A stretch of 64,000 bases of DNA from Sabellastarte sp. h YS-2021. Taxonomy: Eukaryota > Annelida > Polychaeta > Sabellida > Sabellidae. The stretch's first letter is position 1; each line of letters starts with the position of its first letter. The stretch covers positions 151,986,881 to 152,050,880 of the forward strand of contig OZ024928.1 in the NCBI GenBank assembly GCA_964017235.1, read 5' to 3'. The position numbers and the translations under genes were made by a program. Below the pieces are notes generated by a model. The model worked only from the letters and a program-made list of their open reading frames with translations, had not been told where the DNA came from and did not search any database. Positions 12,591 through 25,784 of this stretch are shown here, one piece after another.

Positions 12591-13149
12591 ACACGAAAAT
12601 GAAAAATTGTGAATATCTCGGAAAAGCTATTTATTCTGCTTTAATGCTCGGCGGGAGATACACACCACGGCAGTGGTCTTGACAAAAAATTTTGTCTCCC
12701 CAAAAATGGTGGCCATTTTGAATTTTCAAAGTTTTTGCAAAACACAAAAATGCTTATATCTCGAAAACCGTGCTATATGGAGTAAACTCAACAAAATTTT
12801 GGACCTGCTGGGTATCTCTGCAGAGTAGCCATGCCAATTTTCAAAATATTTTTGTCTCGCCAAATATAGCGGACATTTTTAATTTTTTTATTTTTTGCAA
12901 AACACAAAAATGCTTATATCTTGAAAACCGTGCTAGATAGAGCAGACTGCGCGGACTTTGGTTGCCACAACAGTATAAGGCTAGAAACGAAGCATTTTCT
13001 TAATACTTTAGCACTCACCTTTATATCCTTTTCGGGACGCTTTGTTTTTGCTATGCAAAAACATTATCTTTTTTTTTTTGCGAGCGATCCTCTAGTTAAT
13101 ATGTACATTAATATTTTCTCACCTGTATACACCATTTACAATGTCATAT

Positions 13150-14400
13150 TGATATTAAGGCACCTGCAAGGGATACTTGTTTGTATATAGGAGGAAATCA
13201 GGCTCTGCCGACTCCGCGTTTCGTTTTCCTTATAACGCTGTGACCGTTGGGCGAATTCTTTTCAGATTTGGCAGGTGTATGCAGTAGCCCTGGGGAATTT
13301 TTTGGAATATTCTGCAGTCACATTTCGACCAATCAGAGAGGTCACATGACCAAAAATGTGTTTTTTTCGATGAGTAAGCTTGTCCGGATGATAACTTGAA
13401 AGGAATTTTATCTGTTCACCGGAAATTTAGCAAATACATTCATTCTATTAAAATCTGGAAATCATTAGATTTTGGCATTGATTGGTTAAGAAATGGCCGA
13501 GTAATTAATGATTAAGTAATCATCATGAATTTTCTAAATAAGGAAAACATAAAAATGCCTGTATCTCGAAAACCGTGCACAATAGAGCAATTTGGCCGAA
13601 ATATTTGACCCACAGGGTATCTCTGCAGATTAACTTGCACTTTTTTCCATAAATTTTTGTCTCGCCAATAATGGCGGCCATTTTGAATTTTCGAATTTTT
13701 CTTTAAAAAATCGCAAAACACAAAAATGCTTATATCTCGAAAACCGTGCGAGATAGAGCGATTTCAACGAAATTTTTGACCCACAGGGTATCTTTGCAGA
13801 GTAGCCATCCCAAATTTAAAAAAATTTTAGTCTCGCCAAATGTGGCGGCCTTTTTGAATTTTTGAATTTTTCGCATTAATTGCAAAACGCAAAAATGCTT
13901 ATGTCTCAAAAGCCGTGCAAGATAGAGCGATTTCAACGAAATTTTTGAGCCACAGGGTATCTCTGCTGATTAACTTACATTTTTTTCAAAAAAATTTTGT
14001 GTCACCAATAATGGCGGCCATTTTGAATTTTCGCAAAAATTGCAAAACACAAAAATGCTTATATCTCGAATACTGTGCTAGATAGAGTGATTTCGACGAC
14101 ATTTGTAACCCACAGGGTATCTCTCCGGACTAGCCATCCCAATTTTCAAAAAGTTTTTGTCTCGCCAAATATGGCGTCCATTTTGAATTTTTGAATTTTT
14201 CGCAAAAATTGCAAAACACAAAAATGCTTATATCTTGAAAACCATGCTAGATAGAGCAATTTCAATGAAATTTTTGACCCATAGGGTATCCCTGCAAAGT
14301 AGCCATCTGGATCTAGCCATCACAACAGTATAAGACTATAAGCAGAGCAGTTTCTTAAGACTTTAGCACTCGCCTTTATATCCTTTTTGGGATGCTTTTT
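13150..14400 (+). mobile_element. Degenerate beta-type element (beta-4)
   Basis: It has an eroded head ('ATTAAGGCACCTGCAAGGG'), the same internal sequence that follows the beta-2 head, ~169-bp repeats (13545-14290), and a truncated end 'TTTTGGGATGC' near 14390. It lies just after beta-2 in the same orientation. Confidence 0.6.
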
Positions 14401-15714
14401 GGGAAGTCAGAACTTATGAATCATCAAGAATCAGTGCTGTAAATAAGACCCAATGCAAGAAATTGTCAGAATTTACCATTTCGTGAAATGGACCACACAT
14501 TTTATGAAATTATGCTTGCCCATTTCATGTAATGGAGAAAACATTTAGCTACCCAATGGGAAATACCATATATGAAAAAAAGAAAAATAAAGTTTCATGT
14601 ATAAAAATATTTTATTGCTTTAGTGTCATGTTAACACCATATATTATTCACACTTTTTTCATATTTTTTTTCAAAAATAACATATTTTTGTGCAAAATAT
14701 GTTAATTATAATGCTAGACCTATAATATTTTATAACAGTACATTAATTGTGAAGTACATGTACTAGAAATTTAAAAAAAAAAATTAAAAAGTATCACAAA
14801 TGTTTATCATTTACAAGTCATTGTTATCCAATCCCCATCTACATCCAGAATTTGTAACTTACAGATACCTAATACCTAGGCTAGTTCAAGTCGTTCCATG
14901 CTGGTATCATGATCTACAAATGCAAGCGAAAAATATTTAACACTTCAGAGATTATTGGTGGCTCGGTGTGTTTCGTATTTTAGTAAAAATACATTAGCTT
15001 TTATAAGTGTACATAAATTGGGATTTGTATTTGGGTAGGTTGCATTTGACACAACACTGTTTCCAGCACTTATCAGATTTTTCCTATAAATGTTGGAAGC
15101 ATATGCCATGGTCTGGGAGGGGGGAGGGAGTATTTATTCCAAACATGATAAATCTTGGGTGAAAAATGAAGGTTGTTTGTTATAAGATCCATATGACATA
15201 AATCATAATTATTAAGATGCTGTCACATATTTTATATATACACCAGTTTTGTACTAGATCTGTATGCACAAGCTATTAAAGATTAACAGAATTCACATTT
15301 GAGAATTTAAAATCATTACCTGTATCAAAATAAGTTCATTGTCCAAAAAGAAACAAGGGTTTTATTGGTGCACGATAATAGGAACTGAATATAACAATAC
15401 TTCATGAGTATAGGAACTTTTAGTAGATTGATCCATGGAGAACGTTAAAAAAATACTGGCAATTTTAAAGATTTGTAGATTGGGTTTATGTCAAACTGCA
15501 TGCACATTTGGCATTTTGTCCAAATACATTTGCATCAAAGAAATATTTTTACATCATGGAATCCTCATATAGCAGAAAACTGTTTCTATATTGAAGCATT
15601 TGTATTTTAACCATAGCAAACACATGAACCATGCTCTGAAGTTATAGCTGCACCACTACCCTTGTTGAAGGTCAAATTATTATGCGGTCAATTGTTTGTA
15701 ATCTGTATTTTTAG
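14401..15714. other. Low-repeat, AT-rich region upstream of the first calcineurin B exon
   Basis: No tandem repeats or recognisable coding sequence were seen. It holds small inverted repeats (for example CCATTTCGTGAAATGG near 14480). It ends with a T-rich splice acceptor (TTTTTAG) and is presumably intronic. Confidence 0.5.
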
Positions 15715-15754
15715 GGGAATGAATCCTCATTGCCGATGGAGTTATGTTCCAACT
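15715..15754 (+). CDS. PPP3R1: Calcineurin subunit B, N-terminal exon
   Basis: This 40-nt exon has a TTTTTAG acceptor before it and a GTAAGT donor after it. It encodes GNESSLPMELCSN plus the first base of the next codon. Calcineurin B is the Ca2+-binding regulatory subunit of the Ser/Thr phosphatase calcineurin. The family N-terminus is M-G-N-E-x-S/T-x-P-[ML]-[DE]-[ML]-C-S-[NH]-F, with the Gly N-myristoylated. The dangling T joins the TT that opens the exon at 55887 to make the expected Phe. The exon supplying the initiator Met was not found. No other reading of this short stretch fits the family so well, but its shortness makes it less certain than the EF-hand exon. Confidence 0.88.
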
Positions 15755-15889
15755 GTAAGTATTCACAGCAGAGTTTCAATGCTACAATTTATTGTCACTA
15801 TAGTTCTTGTATGTTATGGTTTTTAGTGTGGCTGTATGCATCTTTCACCTATGTAACATATTTGAAGTTTAGGTCATGTACAAGCATTA

Positions 15890-16445
15890 CTTTCATTATG
15901 GGGGTGGGGGGGTGGACTTATTATTTTTCCTTCGTCCGCCGTCACACTTGGTTTCCGGTCATTTCAAGGAAACGTATTTATCCTATCTTTACCAAAGTTG
16001 GTGTGGGTGTTTATTGGGTTAATAGCTTGCATGGGACTGCTTTTGGTGAAGATAGCTCTACAGCTACTTTTGTATACTTCTTTTGTTTCCAGGCATTTTA
16101 AGGAAAAATATTTGACATATCTTTACCAAATTTGGTATGAGCAATAGTTTAGGTCAATAGCTTGCTTGGGATTGCTTTTAATAATAATAGCTACTTAGCT
16201 ACTTTGAGTAGCTTTTTAGTTTTAACCATGTTAAAGGAAAAGTATTTCACCTATGTTCACAAAATTTGGGATGGAGGATTATTGGATCGGTAGCTTGCTT
16301 GGGATTGCTTTTGGTGATAATACCTTTATAGCTGAGTAATAGCTACTGTGCTATATAGCTATTATGCTATTTTGAGTTGACTTTTTTCTGGACATTTTAA
16401 TGAAACAATCCTTTCTATCTTCACAAAAATTTATATGAAGGATAA
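15890..16445 (+). mobile_element. Epsilon-type hairpin-headed element, 5' part
   Basis: An eroded head (GGGGGTGGACTTATTATTTT, CGTCCGCCG) is followed by ~155-170-bp repeats ('AAGGAAAAATATTTGACATA', 'TTTACCAAATTTGGTATG'). It is cut at 16446 by the beta-3 head; the related copy at 47850-47880 runs on ('GAAGGATAATTGGGTC'). It also gives an approximate empty site for the DIRS insertion at 41189. Confidence 0.7.
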
Positions 16446-17867
16446 TTAAGCGGCCCGTCAGGGACGCTTATTTGTTTTCACCGAAGTTCGACTGATCACC
16501 GCCGCCGCTGCCGCCGCTGCCGCCGCAGGATTATGGTCTCCCTTGAATAACTTCTTAGCCTTTCATATTTTTCTTTCCTTGTTACCTTTCTTTAAAACTA
16601 TAGGGGCGGGAAAAATTTTTGGGACACTTTGCGCAGACCTTACGCTTTACTTAAGGTAACCTTAAGCATAACTCCAAAACGTGTCATCGTGTTTCGGAAA
16701 AAGCACACACACCTGTGCTATAAAATTTATCAGGTACATTCTAGACCAAATTTCCAAGGTCGGAAAGGATTTTCTCATCAATCGGACCATAGATGCCTCA
16801 ATGGGAGGCGTTTTATTTTCGTAAATTTTTTTTAAATGGGTACTTGGTCTGTATCTCAAAAACGGTGAGGATTTCGGCGTTTTGTTGGAATAACTTATTC
16901 AGCTACTTTTTGATAATCTTTCACATGCTGAAGTTTTAGCCCTGTATCTGCAATTTTAAGGTCACCTTAATGTCAAAAAACGGGGTTTTAGCCCTCCAGT
17001 TCACTTAGTTTTTCACTTTTTTCAACCAAACTTGGCACATATATTAAGATTTGCCAAAGGAATATCCTGACTTTATGGTGACCTTAAACTCAAAATGTTA
17101 ATGGACATTTGGCCTGCTTAAAGTCATCAAATTGGAATAAAATGCTCTGGCTCCTTTCTTTTTCCATTTTTTTATATCGAAATTATCACTAGTATTAAAC
17201 TAGATAAAAATAATACTTATGGTCACCTTAAACTCTCAGTATGAATGGAGTTGTAGCCACCTTAAAGTGAAATAAGGGGGTTTTCAGCCTCCAAGTATCT
17301 TATTGTTCGACTGACCTCAGTTAAACTTTGCACACTTATAAAGGATGGCAAATCAAAGGGTTATCCTGACTTTAAGATGACCTTAAACTGTTAATATAAT
17401 TTTGGCCCCCCCTAAAGTCTTAACATTTGAATAAAGCCATCAGCTAAACTTTGTACACTTATAAAGGATGACAAAAGGGACATTCTCATTTTATGGTCAC
17501 TTTAAAGTCGCAATATGGATGAAGTTATGGTCACCTTGCAGTGAAATTATGGGGTTTTTAATCTCCAGCTATCGTATTGTTCAGCAGAGCTCGGTTAAAT
17601 TTGTACACTTTTAAAGATGACATTAGGGACATTCTTATTTTCTTTCCACCTTGGAGTTCCAATACAAGTACAGTCATGGCCATCTTGACGTGAAAATGAG
17701 GATTTTCAGCCCCTAACTGATTTACTGTTCAGTAACATCAGTTTAACTTGACATTGATTATACTAAAGTAAGATTTTGTATAACATTTCACTTAAAATTC
17801 CTGTACTTAAGAGGCTTTGGCCATCTTAACATGATAAATATATACTTCTTGCTCCCTCCTCATTTAT
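16446..17867 (+). mobile_element. Beta-type element beta-3, 5' segment
   Basis: The head TTAAGCGGCCCGTCAGGG with a hairpin and GCCGCCGCTGCCGCC precedes several hundred bases of diverged 'AAGGTCACCTTAA' repeats. It is interrupted at 17868 by alpha-2. Its 3' end was not identified with confidence. Confidence 0.6.
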
Positions 17868-20800
17868 TATATCCCCAGACGAAAGTCGGGGATATATTGG
17901 ATTCAGGTCCGTCGCGCCGCCGCCGCCGTAGAAATTTCCTTGTGGATGCGATAACTCAAAAACAAATTAATATTTTTTTTTCAAACTTGGTACACATGTT
18001 AAGGGTGCCCAAAGGAAGATCCCTATTTTAAGGTGACCTTAAACTCCCAGTAAAAAAGAACTTATGGCCACCTTAAGGTCAGAAATTGGACTTTTGGCCA
18101 CTTAGAGCCCTGTAGGTCACAAACTATGATGCTCAGCTGGCTGAAATTTTACCTGACAACACATTAATATGTTCTTAGTACATGTGCCGAAAATCACGAC
18201 TTTAAGTTGAGGAGAAAATTGTGTTTGAGGCTCATAAATACCCCCACTTAGGGATTTTTTGCTATACTTTTCACATATTTTGCCCTATAATTTGGAAGTG
18301 GTAATTCTGATGAGTCTCAAACTGCGCTAGGTATAACTTTGATATGTAATCCTTGTCTGTAGAAAATTTTAGGGCTGTAGGTTTACCCAAAGGGGTCGAC
18401 TTAAGGTCTCAAAAGTGCCCACAGAGACCCAATTTATGCACTTTTTGCCACTTTCAAGCACTGTAGCTTTCAAACTATGTCTCTCATCTAAGTTAAATAT
18501 CATCTGGGAATATATCTATGTGTTTTCTTATATGTGCCCCAACATTTAGGCCTTTAATAGACAGTTAACCTGTGTATCAGGACCATAAACACCCACCCGA
18601 GTGACCCTTATAAGACATTTTTCACATCTTTTTCCCTGTAACTTGGAAATGGTAAGTCTGAGAAGTTTCAAACTGTATTAGATATATATTCTGTGTGTAA
18701 TCTTAGTATGTAACAGATTTTAAGTCTGAAGCTTTAATTTTGAAGGTCAAATTGAGGTCTCTAAAAGGCTCCCAAAGACCCAATATTTGGACTTTTTGCT
18801 ACTTTTAAGCCCTGTGACTGTTAAACTATGTGACTGATAGAGCTCAAATCCTATCTGGGAAGATATTAGTATGTTATTTTTATATGTGCCAAAAATTAAG
18901 GCTTTAAGAAGACATTTAACCTGTGTATGAGGACCATAAATCCCCACCCGAGTGACCATTTTTAGACATTTTTCACATATTTTTCCCTGTAACTTGGAAA
19001 TGGTAAGTCTAAGAAGTTTCAAACTGTATTAGATGCATATTCTATGTGTAATCTTAGTATGTGACAAATTTTAAGTCTGAAGCTTTAATTTGAAGGCCAC
19101 ATTTAGGTCTCTAGAAGGCCCCATAAAGACCCAGTAGTTGGACTTTTTGCCAATTTTAAGGCCTGTGACTGTTAAACTATGTGACTGATAGAGCTGAAAT
19201 CTCATCTGGGAATACATTATTATGTTCTTTTTACATGTGCCAAAAATCAAGGCTTCAAGTAGACATTTAACCTGTGTATGAGGACCTTAAACACCCACCT
19301 GAGTGACCCTTTTAAGACATTTTTCACATATTTTGCTCTGTAACTTGGAAATGGTAAGTCTCAGAAGTTTCAAACTTTATTAGATACATATTCTATGTGT
19401 AATCTTAGTATGTAACAAATTTTAAGTCTGAAGCTTTAATTTGAAAGCCACATCGAGATCTCTAAAAGGCCCACAGAGACCCAATATTTGGACTTTTTAC
19501 CACCTTTAAGCCCTGTGACTGTTAAACTATGTGATTGATGGAGCTGAAATCCCATCTGGGAATACATTATTATGTCCTTTTTACATGTGCCGAAAATCAA
19601 GGTTTTTAGTAGACATTTAACCTGTGTATGAGGGCCATAGACACTCGCCCAAGTGCCTTTTTTGACATTTTTTCCGTATTTTGCCCTGTTATTTGGAAAT
19701 GCTTAGTGTGACAAGTCTTAAACTGTATTATATATAATTTTTGTTATGTATGTCCCCCAAAAAGTTTCAGATCTGTAGTTTAATTGCTAAGGTCTCTTTA
19801 ACAATTGTAAAATGCCCACAGAAACCCAATTTATGGACATTATGCCACTTTAAAGCCCAGTAACTGTCAAACTATGTGGGTTATAGAGCTGAAATCTTTG
19901 AATTTTTCAAAGGAAATGCCTGTCTATTTAAATTTTGATTATTAATAATGTTATGGCTATCTTAGTCTTTTAAGAACTTATTTTTGTGTGTTATACCTCT
20001 GCTTGCTGAGTTTTTAACTTTTTAAAATGAAACTGGTTAAACATATTCAAGTAGACAAAATGGACACTTTAAGTGAGCTTTAAGTCCCAATATTAATGAA
20101 ATTATATCCTTATGTAGTAAAACTAGGGGATTTTTAACCCTCAACTAGCCCAGTTTTATTCAACTTGCCTCAGTTAATTTTGACACAGCTCCTACAGTTA
20201 TGAACTCATTTCAGTTGATAATCACATACTTAAAATTCTCAATTCTTTTTGTATTTGAGTACCCCTTTTATATAGATTGTTTGTTTACCATTTATCCCCA
20301 CCTCTGGGACCTCCAGCTATATTGAGTGACACTAAATAAACAAAGGTATTTAATGATATCAGATGAGAAACAAAGAACTCAATGGGGTTGCAGATCTTGT
20401 GTAATAGTGAGAGAGGTGTGGAGAAGGGGAGAGGGGTGGGGGTGGGAGGTAGTGGGCTTCATTACATATAACACAAAGGGGAGTCAGAACTGAGATTGTG
20501 TCACATATTTAGGTTGCATATATATGGACCACATATATAGGTATAGAGGAAATGAATAACTGAAAACAATTTGCAAATTGTAAAAATAATATAATAAAAT
20601 AATAATATAAATAATTTGTTTTTAAATAATATTTTATTTGTGAACAAATATAGAAACAGGTATGCGCTTTTGGGATTATGAATTTTAGAATGGACATTGA
20701 ATCATCAATCATTTAAATACTTTGAAGGAAGATTGAAAAGTATGATGAGTTGAGTTAAAATAATATTTTATTTGTCAACAAATATAGAAACAGATATGCT

Positions 20801-21088
20801 CTTTTGGGATTATTATTTTAGAATGGACATTCAATCATCAATCATTTAAATACTTTGAAAATAGGTTCAGAGTTATCATTGCAGGAAGATTGAAAATATA
20901 ATTTGAGTTATGTATTCGGCGTCTGGGGATACACCATCTTCCTTGGGAAGATATAAACAGAGTAGATTGATGTGCTGAAGTTCATATAATAATGGGTAAT
21001 TATGTTTTAAAAAATTCCCGATCAAAACCTGTGGCGTGAGGGATGACCTGTCTGGGGATATGTTGGCGCCGAGTTGGCCCAATCTAGT
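17868..21088 (+). mobile_element. Helitron-like element alpha-2
   Basis: It has the same head hairpin, GCC run, ~350-bp core and CAATCTAGT end as alpha-1. It is almost identical to alpha-3, 0.8 kb downstream, and clearly more diverged from alpha-1 and alpha-4. Near the 3' end is a second hairpin, ATCTTCC ttg GGAAGAT. Confidence 0.85.
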
Positions 21089-21887
21089 TTTAACACTTTT
21101 TAAAACCACACCTGGCATATGTATGCTTAAAAATATTTATGCTGTCTGGCAAACCTAATCTCTTAGTGTTTATGAAGTTATGACATCTTCAAAGAAAAAA
21201 ATGAGCTATTTATGATATACTGATGTGGTTATTAACATATTGCAACTGATCAGTGTTCACATAATATAAATTCCCAATTGTAGGCAGATTAAAAAAACCA
21301 CATTCTTCTGATTCCATTCATTTGGAAATGTGGGGATATAACTTTTCCTTTTTGGAAAAAAAGCTTCAATTGATTCAACTTTTGTTTTGTAGAAGGAGTT
21401 GATGATCTAGCTACTTGTTCACATAGACTATATAAATTGGTCAAATGTATACACCTGGCTTCTTTCACAATATAAGATGCTTGAAAAAAAACCACTTTCT
21501 CATAAACAGTTTTTCTTGTACAGCATTTTATGTATCTGCAGCTGAGTGGAAATGAATGACTTGTCCTTTTCTTCATCCTCCCCAACTCTGTTGTGTGATA
21601 TCTATCAAAAGGCACATTCATGGAAAGTCTTTCTATGCAGAAAGAACCCCCCAACTCCCCTTTAGTGCACACAAAAAGCAAGTGGAAAAAAGAATGGCCT
21701 CAGTGGGGGAAGTGGGAGGGGGGGGGGGGGGGGGTTCATGGAGGGAGATGATAGATAGAGATATATATGTGTGTGTGTGAAGCAAAAGTGGAACAAAAAA
21801 AGTGGAATATTTATGCTGCTCTTTCGAATGTATATTGTTTTCTTTTCTTTTACTTTCTTCCATTTCACTTAGACTTCTACATTTAAT
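21089..21887. other. Spacer between alpha-2 and alpha-3
   Basis: Non-repetitive sequence with a G homopolymer (about 21715-21734) and a short (TG)n run near 21770. A 130-codon minus-strand open frame (21289-21681) has no recognisable domain and is not called as a gene. Confidence 0.5.
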
Positions 21888-24800
21888 TATATCCCCAGAC
21901 GAAAGTCGGGGATATATTGGATTCAGGTCCGTCGTGCCGCCGCCGCCGCCGCCGTAGAAATTTCCTTGTGGACGCGATAACTCAAAAACAAATTAATATT
22001 TTTTTTTCAAACTTGGTACACATGTTAAGGGTGCCCAAAGGAAGATCCCTATTTTAAGGTGACCTTAAACTCCCAGTAAAAAAGAACTTATGGCCACCTT
22101 AAGGTCAGAAATTGCACTTTTGGCCACTTAGAGCCCTGTAGGTCACAAACTATGATGCTCAGCTGGCTGAAATTTTACCTGACAACACATTAATATGTTC
22201 TTAGTACATGTGCCGAAAATCATGACTTTAAGTTGAGGAGAAAATTGTGTTTGAGGCCCATAAATACCCCCACTTAGAGATTTTTTGCTATACTTTACAC
22301 ATATTTTGCCCTATAATTTGGAAGTGATAATTCTGATGAGTCTCAAACTGCGCTAGGTATAACTTTGATATGTAATCCTTGTCTGTAGAAAATTTTAGGG
22401 CTGTAGGTTTACCCAAAGGGGTCGACTTAAGGTCTCAAAAGTGCCCACAGAGACCCAATTTATGCACTTTTTGCCACTTTCAAGCACTGTAGCTTTCAAA
22501 CTATGTCTCTCATCTAAGTTAAATATCATCTGGGAATATATCTATGTGTTTTCTTATATCTGCCCCAACATTTAGGCCTTTAATAGACAGTTAACCTGTG
22601 TATCAGGACCATAAACACCCACCCGAGTGACCCTTATAAGACATTTTTCACATCTTTTTCCCTGTAACTTGGAAATGGTAAGTCTGAGAAGTTTCAAACT
22701 GTATTAGATATATATTCTGTGTGTAATCTTAGTATGTAACAGATTTTAAGTCTGAAGCTTTAATTTTGAAGGTCAAATTGAGGTCTCTAAAAGGCTCCCA
22801 AAGACCCAATATTTGGACTTTTTGCTACTTTTAAGCCCTGTGACTGTCAAACTATGTGACTGATAGAGCTCAAATCCTATCTGAGAAGATATTAGTATGT
22901 TATTTTTATATGTGCCAAAAATTAAGGCTTTAAGAAGACATTTAACCTGTGTATGAGGACCATAAATCCCCACCCGAGTGACCATTTTTAGACATTTTTC
23001 ACATATTTTTCCCTGTAACTTGGAAATGGTAAGTCTAAGAAGTTTCAAACTGTATTAGATGCATATTCTATGTGTAATCTTAGTATGTGACAAATTTTAA
23101 GTCTGAAGCTTTAATTTGAAGGCCACATTTAGGTCTCTAGAAGGCCCCATAAAGACCCAGTAGTTGGACTTTTTGCCAATTTTAAGGCCTGTGACTGTTA
23201 AACTATGTGACTGATAGAGCTGAAATCTCATCTGGGAATACATTATTATGTTTTTTTTACATGTGCCAAAAATCAAGGCTTCAAGTAGACATTTAACCTG
23301 TGTATGAGGACCTTAAACACCCACCTGAGTGACCCTTTTAAGACATTTTTCACATATTTTGCTCTGTAACTTGGAAATGGTAAGTCTGAGAAGTTTCAAA
23401 CTTTATTAGATACATATTCTATGTGTAATCTTAGTATGTAACAAATTTTAAGTCTGAAGCTTTAATTTGAAAGCCACATCGAGATCTCTAAAAGGCCCAC
23501 AATGACCCAATATTTGGACTTTTTACCACCTTTAAGCCCTGTAACTGTTAAACTATGTGATTGATGGAGCTGAAATCCCATCTGGGAATGCATTATTATG
23601 TCCTTTTTACATATGCCGAAAATCAAGGTTTTTAGTAGACATTTAACCTGTGTATGAGGGCCATAGACACTCGCCCAAGTGCCTTTTTTGACATTTTTTC
23701 CGTATTTTGCCCTGTTATTTGGAAATGCTTAGTGTGACAAGTCTTAAACTCTATTATATATAATTTTTGTTTGTTATGTATGTCCCCCAAAAAGTTTCAG
23801 ATCTGTAGTTTAATTGCTAAGGTCTCTTTAACAATTGTAAAATGCCCACAGAAACCCAATTTATGGATATTATGCCACTTTAAAGCCCAGTAACTGTCAA
23901 ACTATGTGGGTTATAGAGCTGAAATCTTTGAATTTTTAAAAGGAAATGCCTGTCTATTTAAATTTTGAATATTAATAATGTTATGGCTATCTTAGTCTTT
24001 TAAGAACTTATTTTTGTGTGTTATACCTCTGCTTGCTGAGTTTTTCACTTTTTAAAATGAAACTGGTTAAACATATTCAAGTAGACAAAATGGACACTTT
24101 AAGTGAGCTTTAAGTCCCAATATTAATGAAATTATATCCTTATGTAGTAAAACTAGGGGATTTTTAACCCTCAACTAGCCCAGTTTTATTCAACTTGCCT
24201 CAGTTAATTTTGGCACAGCTCCTACAGTTATGAACTCATTTCAGTTGATAATCACATACTTAAAATTCTCAATTCTTTTTGTATTTGAGTACCCCTTTTA
24301 TATAGATTGTTTGTTTACCATTTATGCTCAACCCACATCCCCCACCCGGATTCCCCCCACCCACCTCTGGGACCTCCAGCTATATTGAGTGACACTAAAT
24401 AAACAAAGGTATTTAGTGATATCAGATGAGAAACAAAGAACTCAATGGAGTTGCAGATCTTGTGTAATAGTGAGAGAGGTGTGGAGAAGGGGAGAGGGGT
24501 GGGGGTGGGAGGTGGTGGGCTTCATTACATATAACACAAAGGGGAGTCAGAACTGAGATTGTGTCACATATTTAGGTTGCATATATATGGACCACATATA
24601 TAGGTATAGAGGAAATGAATAACTGAAAACAATTTGCAAATTCTAAAAATAATATAATAAAATAATAATATAAATAATTTTTTTTTAAATAATATTTTAT
24701 TTCTGAACAAATATAGAAACAGATATGCGCTTTTGGGATTATGAATTTTAGAATGGACATTGAATCATCAATCATTTAAATACTTTGAAGGAAGATTGAA

Positions 24801-25152
24801 AAATATGATGAGTTGAGTTAAAAATAATATTTTATTTGTCAACAAATATAGAAACAGATATGCTCTTTTGGGATTATTATTTTAGAATGGACATTCAATC
24901 ATCAATCATTTAAATACTTTGAAAATAGGTTTAGAGTTTTCATTGCAGGAAGATTGAAAATATAATTTGAGGTATGTATTCGGCGTCTGGGGATACACCA
25001 TCTTCCTTGGGGAGATATAAACAGAGTAGATTGATGTGCTGAAGTTCATATAATAATGGGTAATTATGTTTTAAAAAATTCCCGATCAAAACCTGTGGCG
25101 TGAGTGATGACCTGTCTGGGGATATGTTGGCGCCGAGTTGGCCCAATCTAGT
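21888..25152 (+). mobile_element. Helitron-like element alpha-3
   Basis: A near-identical sister of alpha-2. The shared 91-codon minus-strand frame at 18747 and 22773 translates to the same peptide. It differs by scattered substitutions, a longer GCC run after the head, and a short extra segment near 24328-24360. It ends CAATCTAGT at 25152. Confidence 0.85.
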
Positions 25153-25784
25153 TAATTTTAGCTCAAGTGGGAAATGAATTTTTGAAACTTTAATGCATTC
25201 AAATTCCTGAAGTGATGCACTAAATCACTTATAACTTGAAAAGTATTGCGTTCACAGCATTTTCTTAAAATATGTTATTAGGTTACTTTTTCCACAGCTA
25301 CACCAAGTCCAGTAACTTGTTTGGTCTTAATTTTGTGCATTATTGAAGTGTGGAATGGATCATGATCTCCTACTCTTATTCCTAAGCCTAGATTTTTAAT
25401 TTCAATTGCTAAATCATTCATAAATATTGCAATATATAAACTCGTACTTTTCTTTCCCAATAAATCCAGTAACATTTTTCTAGCACTATAGCTTGACTTG
25501 TTTGTAACTTGATCTTTCTTATAAGCAATAACTCTGAAGCCAAATCAGTAACTTTTGAACAAAAAGTCTAACACACTTTGGTTCACTGGATTTTATTAGT
25601 GGTTTTGTTAAGTTTTTAGTTGAAGCACAACCAGTAATTTTAAACAATAGTTCTTAAGTATCTTAGTCCACTGCATTCAATTAGTGTTTTATCCTTAAGT
25701 CTGATACTAATGACATTTTGAACAGAAATGTCTCTGGTCAGTGTACCCTTTCACTTGAGACCTCTTCTCTGAGAACATTACCAA
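25153..25784. other. Diverged S154-related sequence
   Basis: It contains 'TGCACTAAATCACTTATAACT' and 'GAAAAGTATTGCGTTCACAGC', found at the edges of S154 arrays (38700, 49100), followed by degenerate continuations. No gene is seen. Confidence 0.5.

Larger units (their letters stand above)
8668..13096 (+). mobile_element. Helitron-like element beta-2 with two tandem cores
   Basis: It starts TTAATTAAGCGTCCC with a hairpin (AAGCGTCCC gcaa GGGACGCTT), then (GGCTCCGCC)n. The core is composite: ~169-bp repeats, ~133-bp repeats, then ~169-bp repeats again. It ends CGGGACGCTTTG, a hairpin (GTTTTTGC tat GCAAAAAC), and CGATCCTCTAGT at 13096. It is about 4.4 kb with no coding capacity. Its 3' half is closely matched at 49699-52217. 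Confidence 0.8.

Noticed and set aside
15730-16101. 123-codon open frame beginning MPMELCSNCKYSQQ
   Set aside because: Its first residues are the real calcineurin B exon read through its GTAAGT donor into epsilon repeat sequence. Only 15715-15754 is coding.
21289-21681. 130-codon minus-strand frame
   Set aside because: No recognisable domain, no splice context, and it runs through simple T-rich sequence. It is probably chance.
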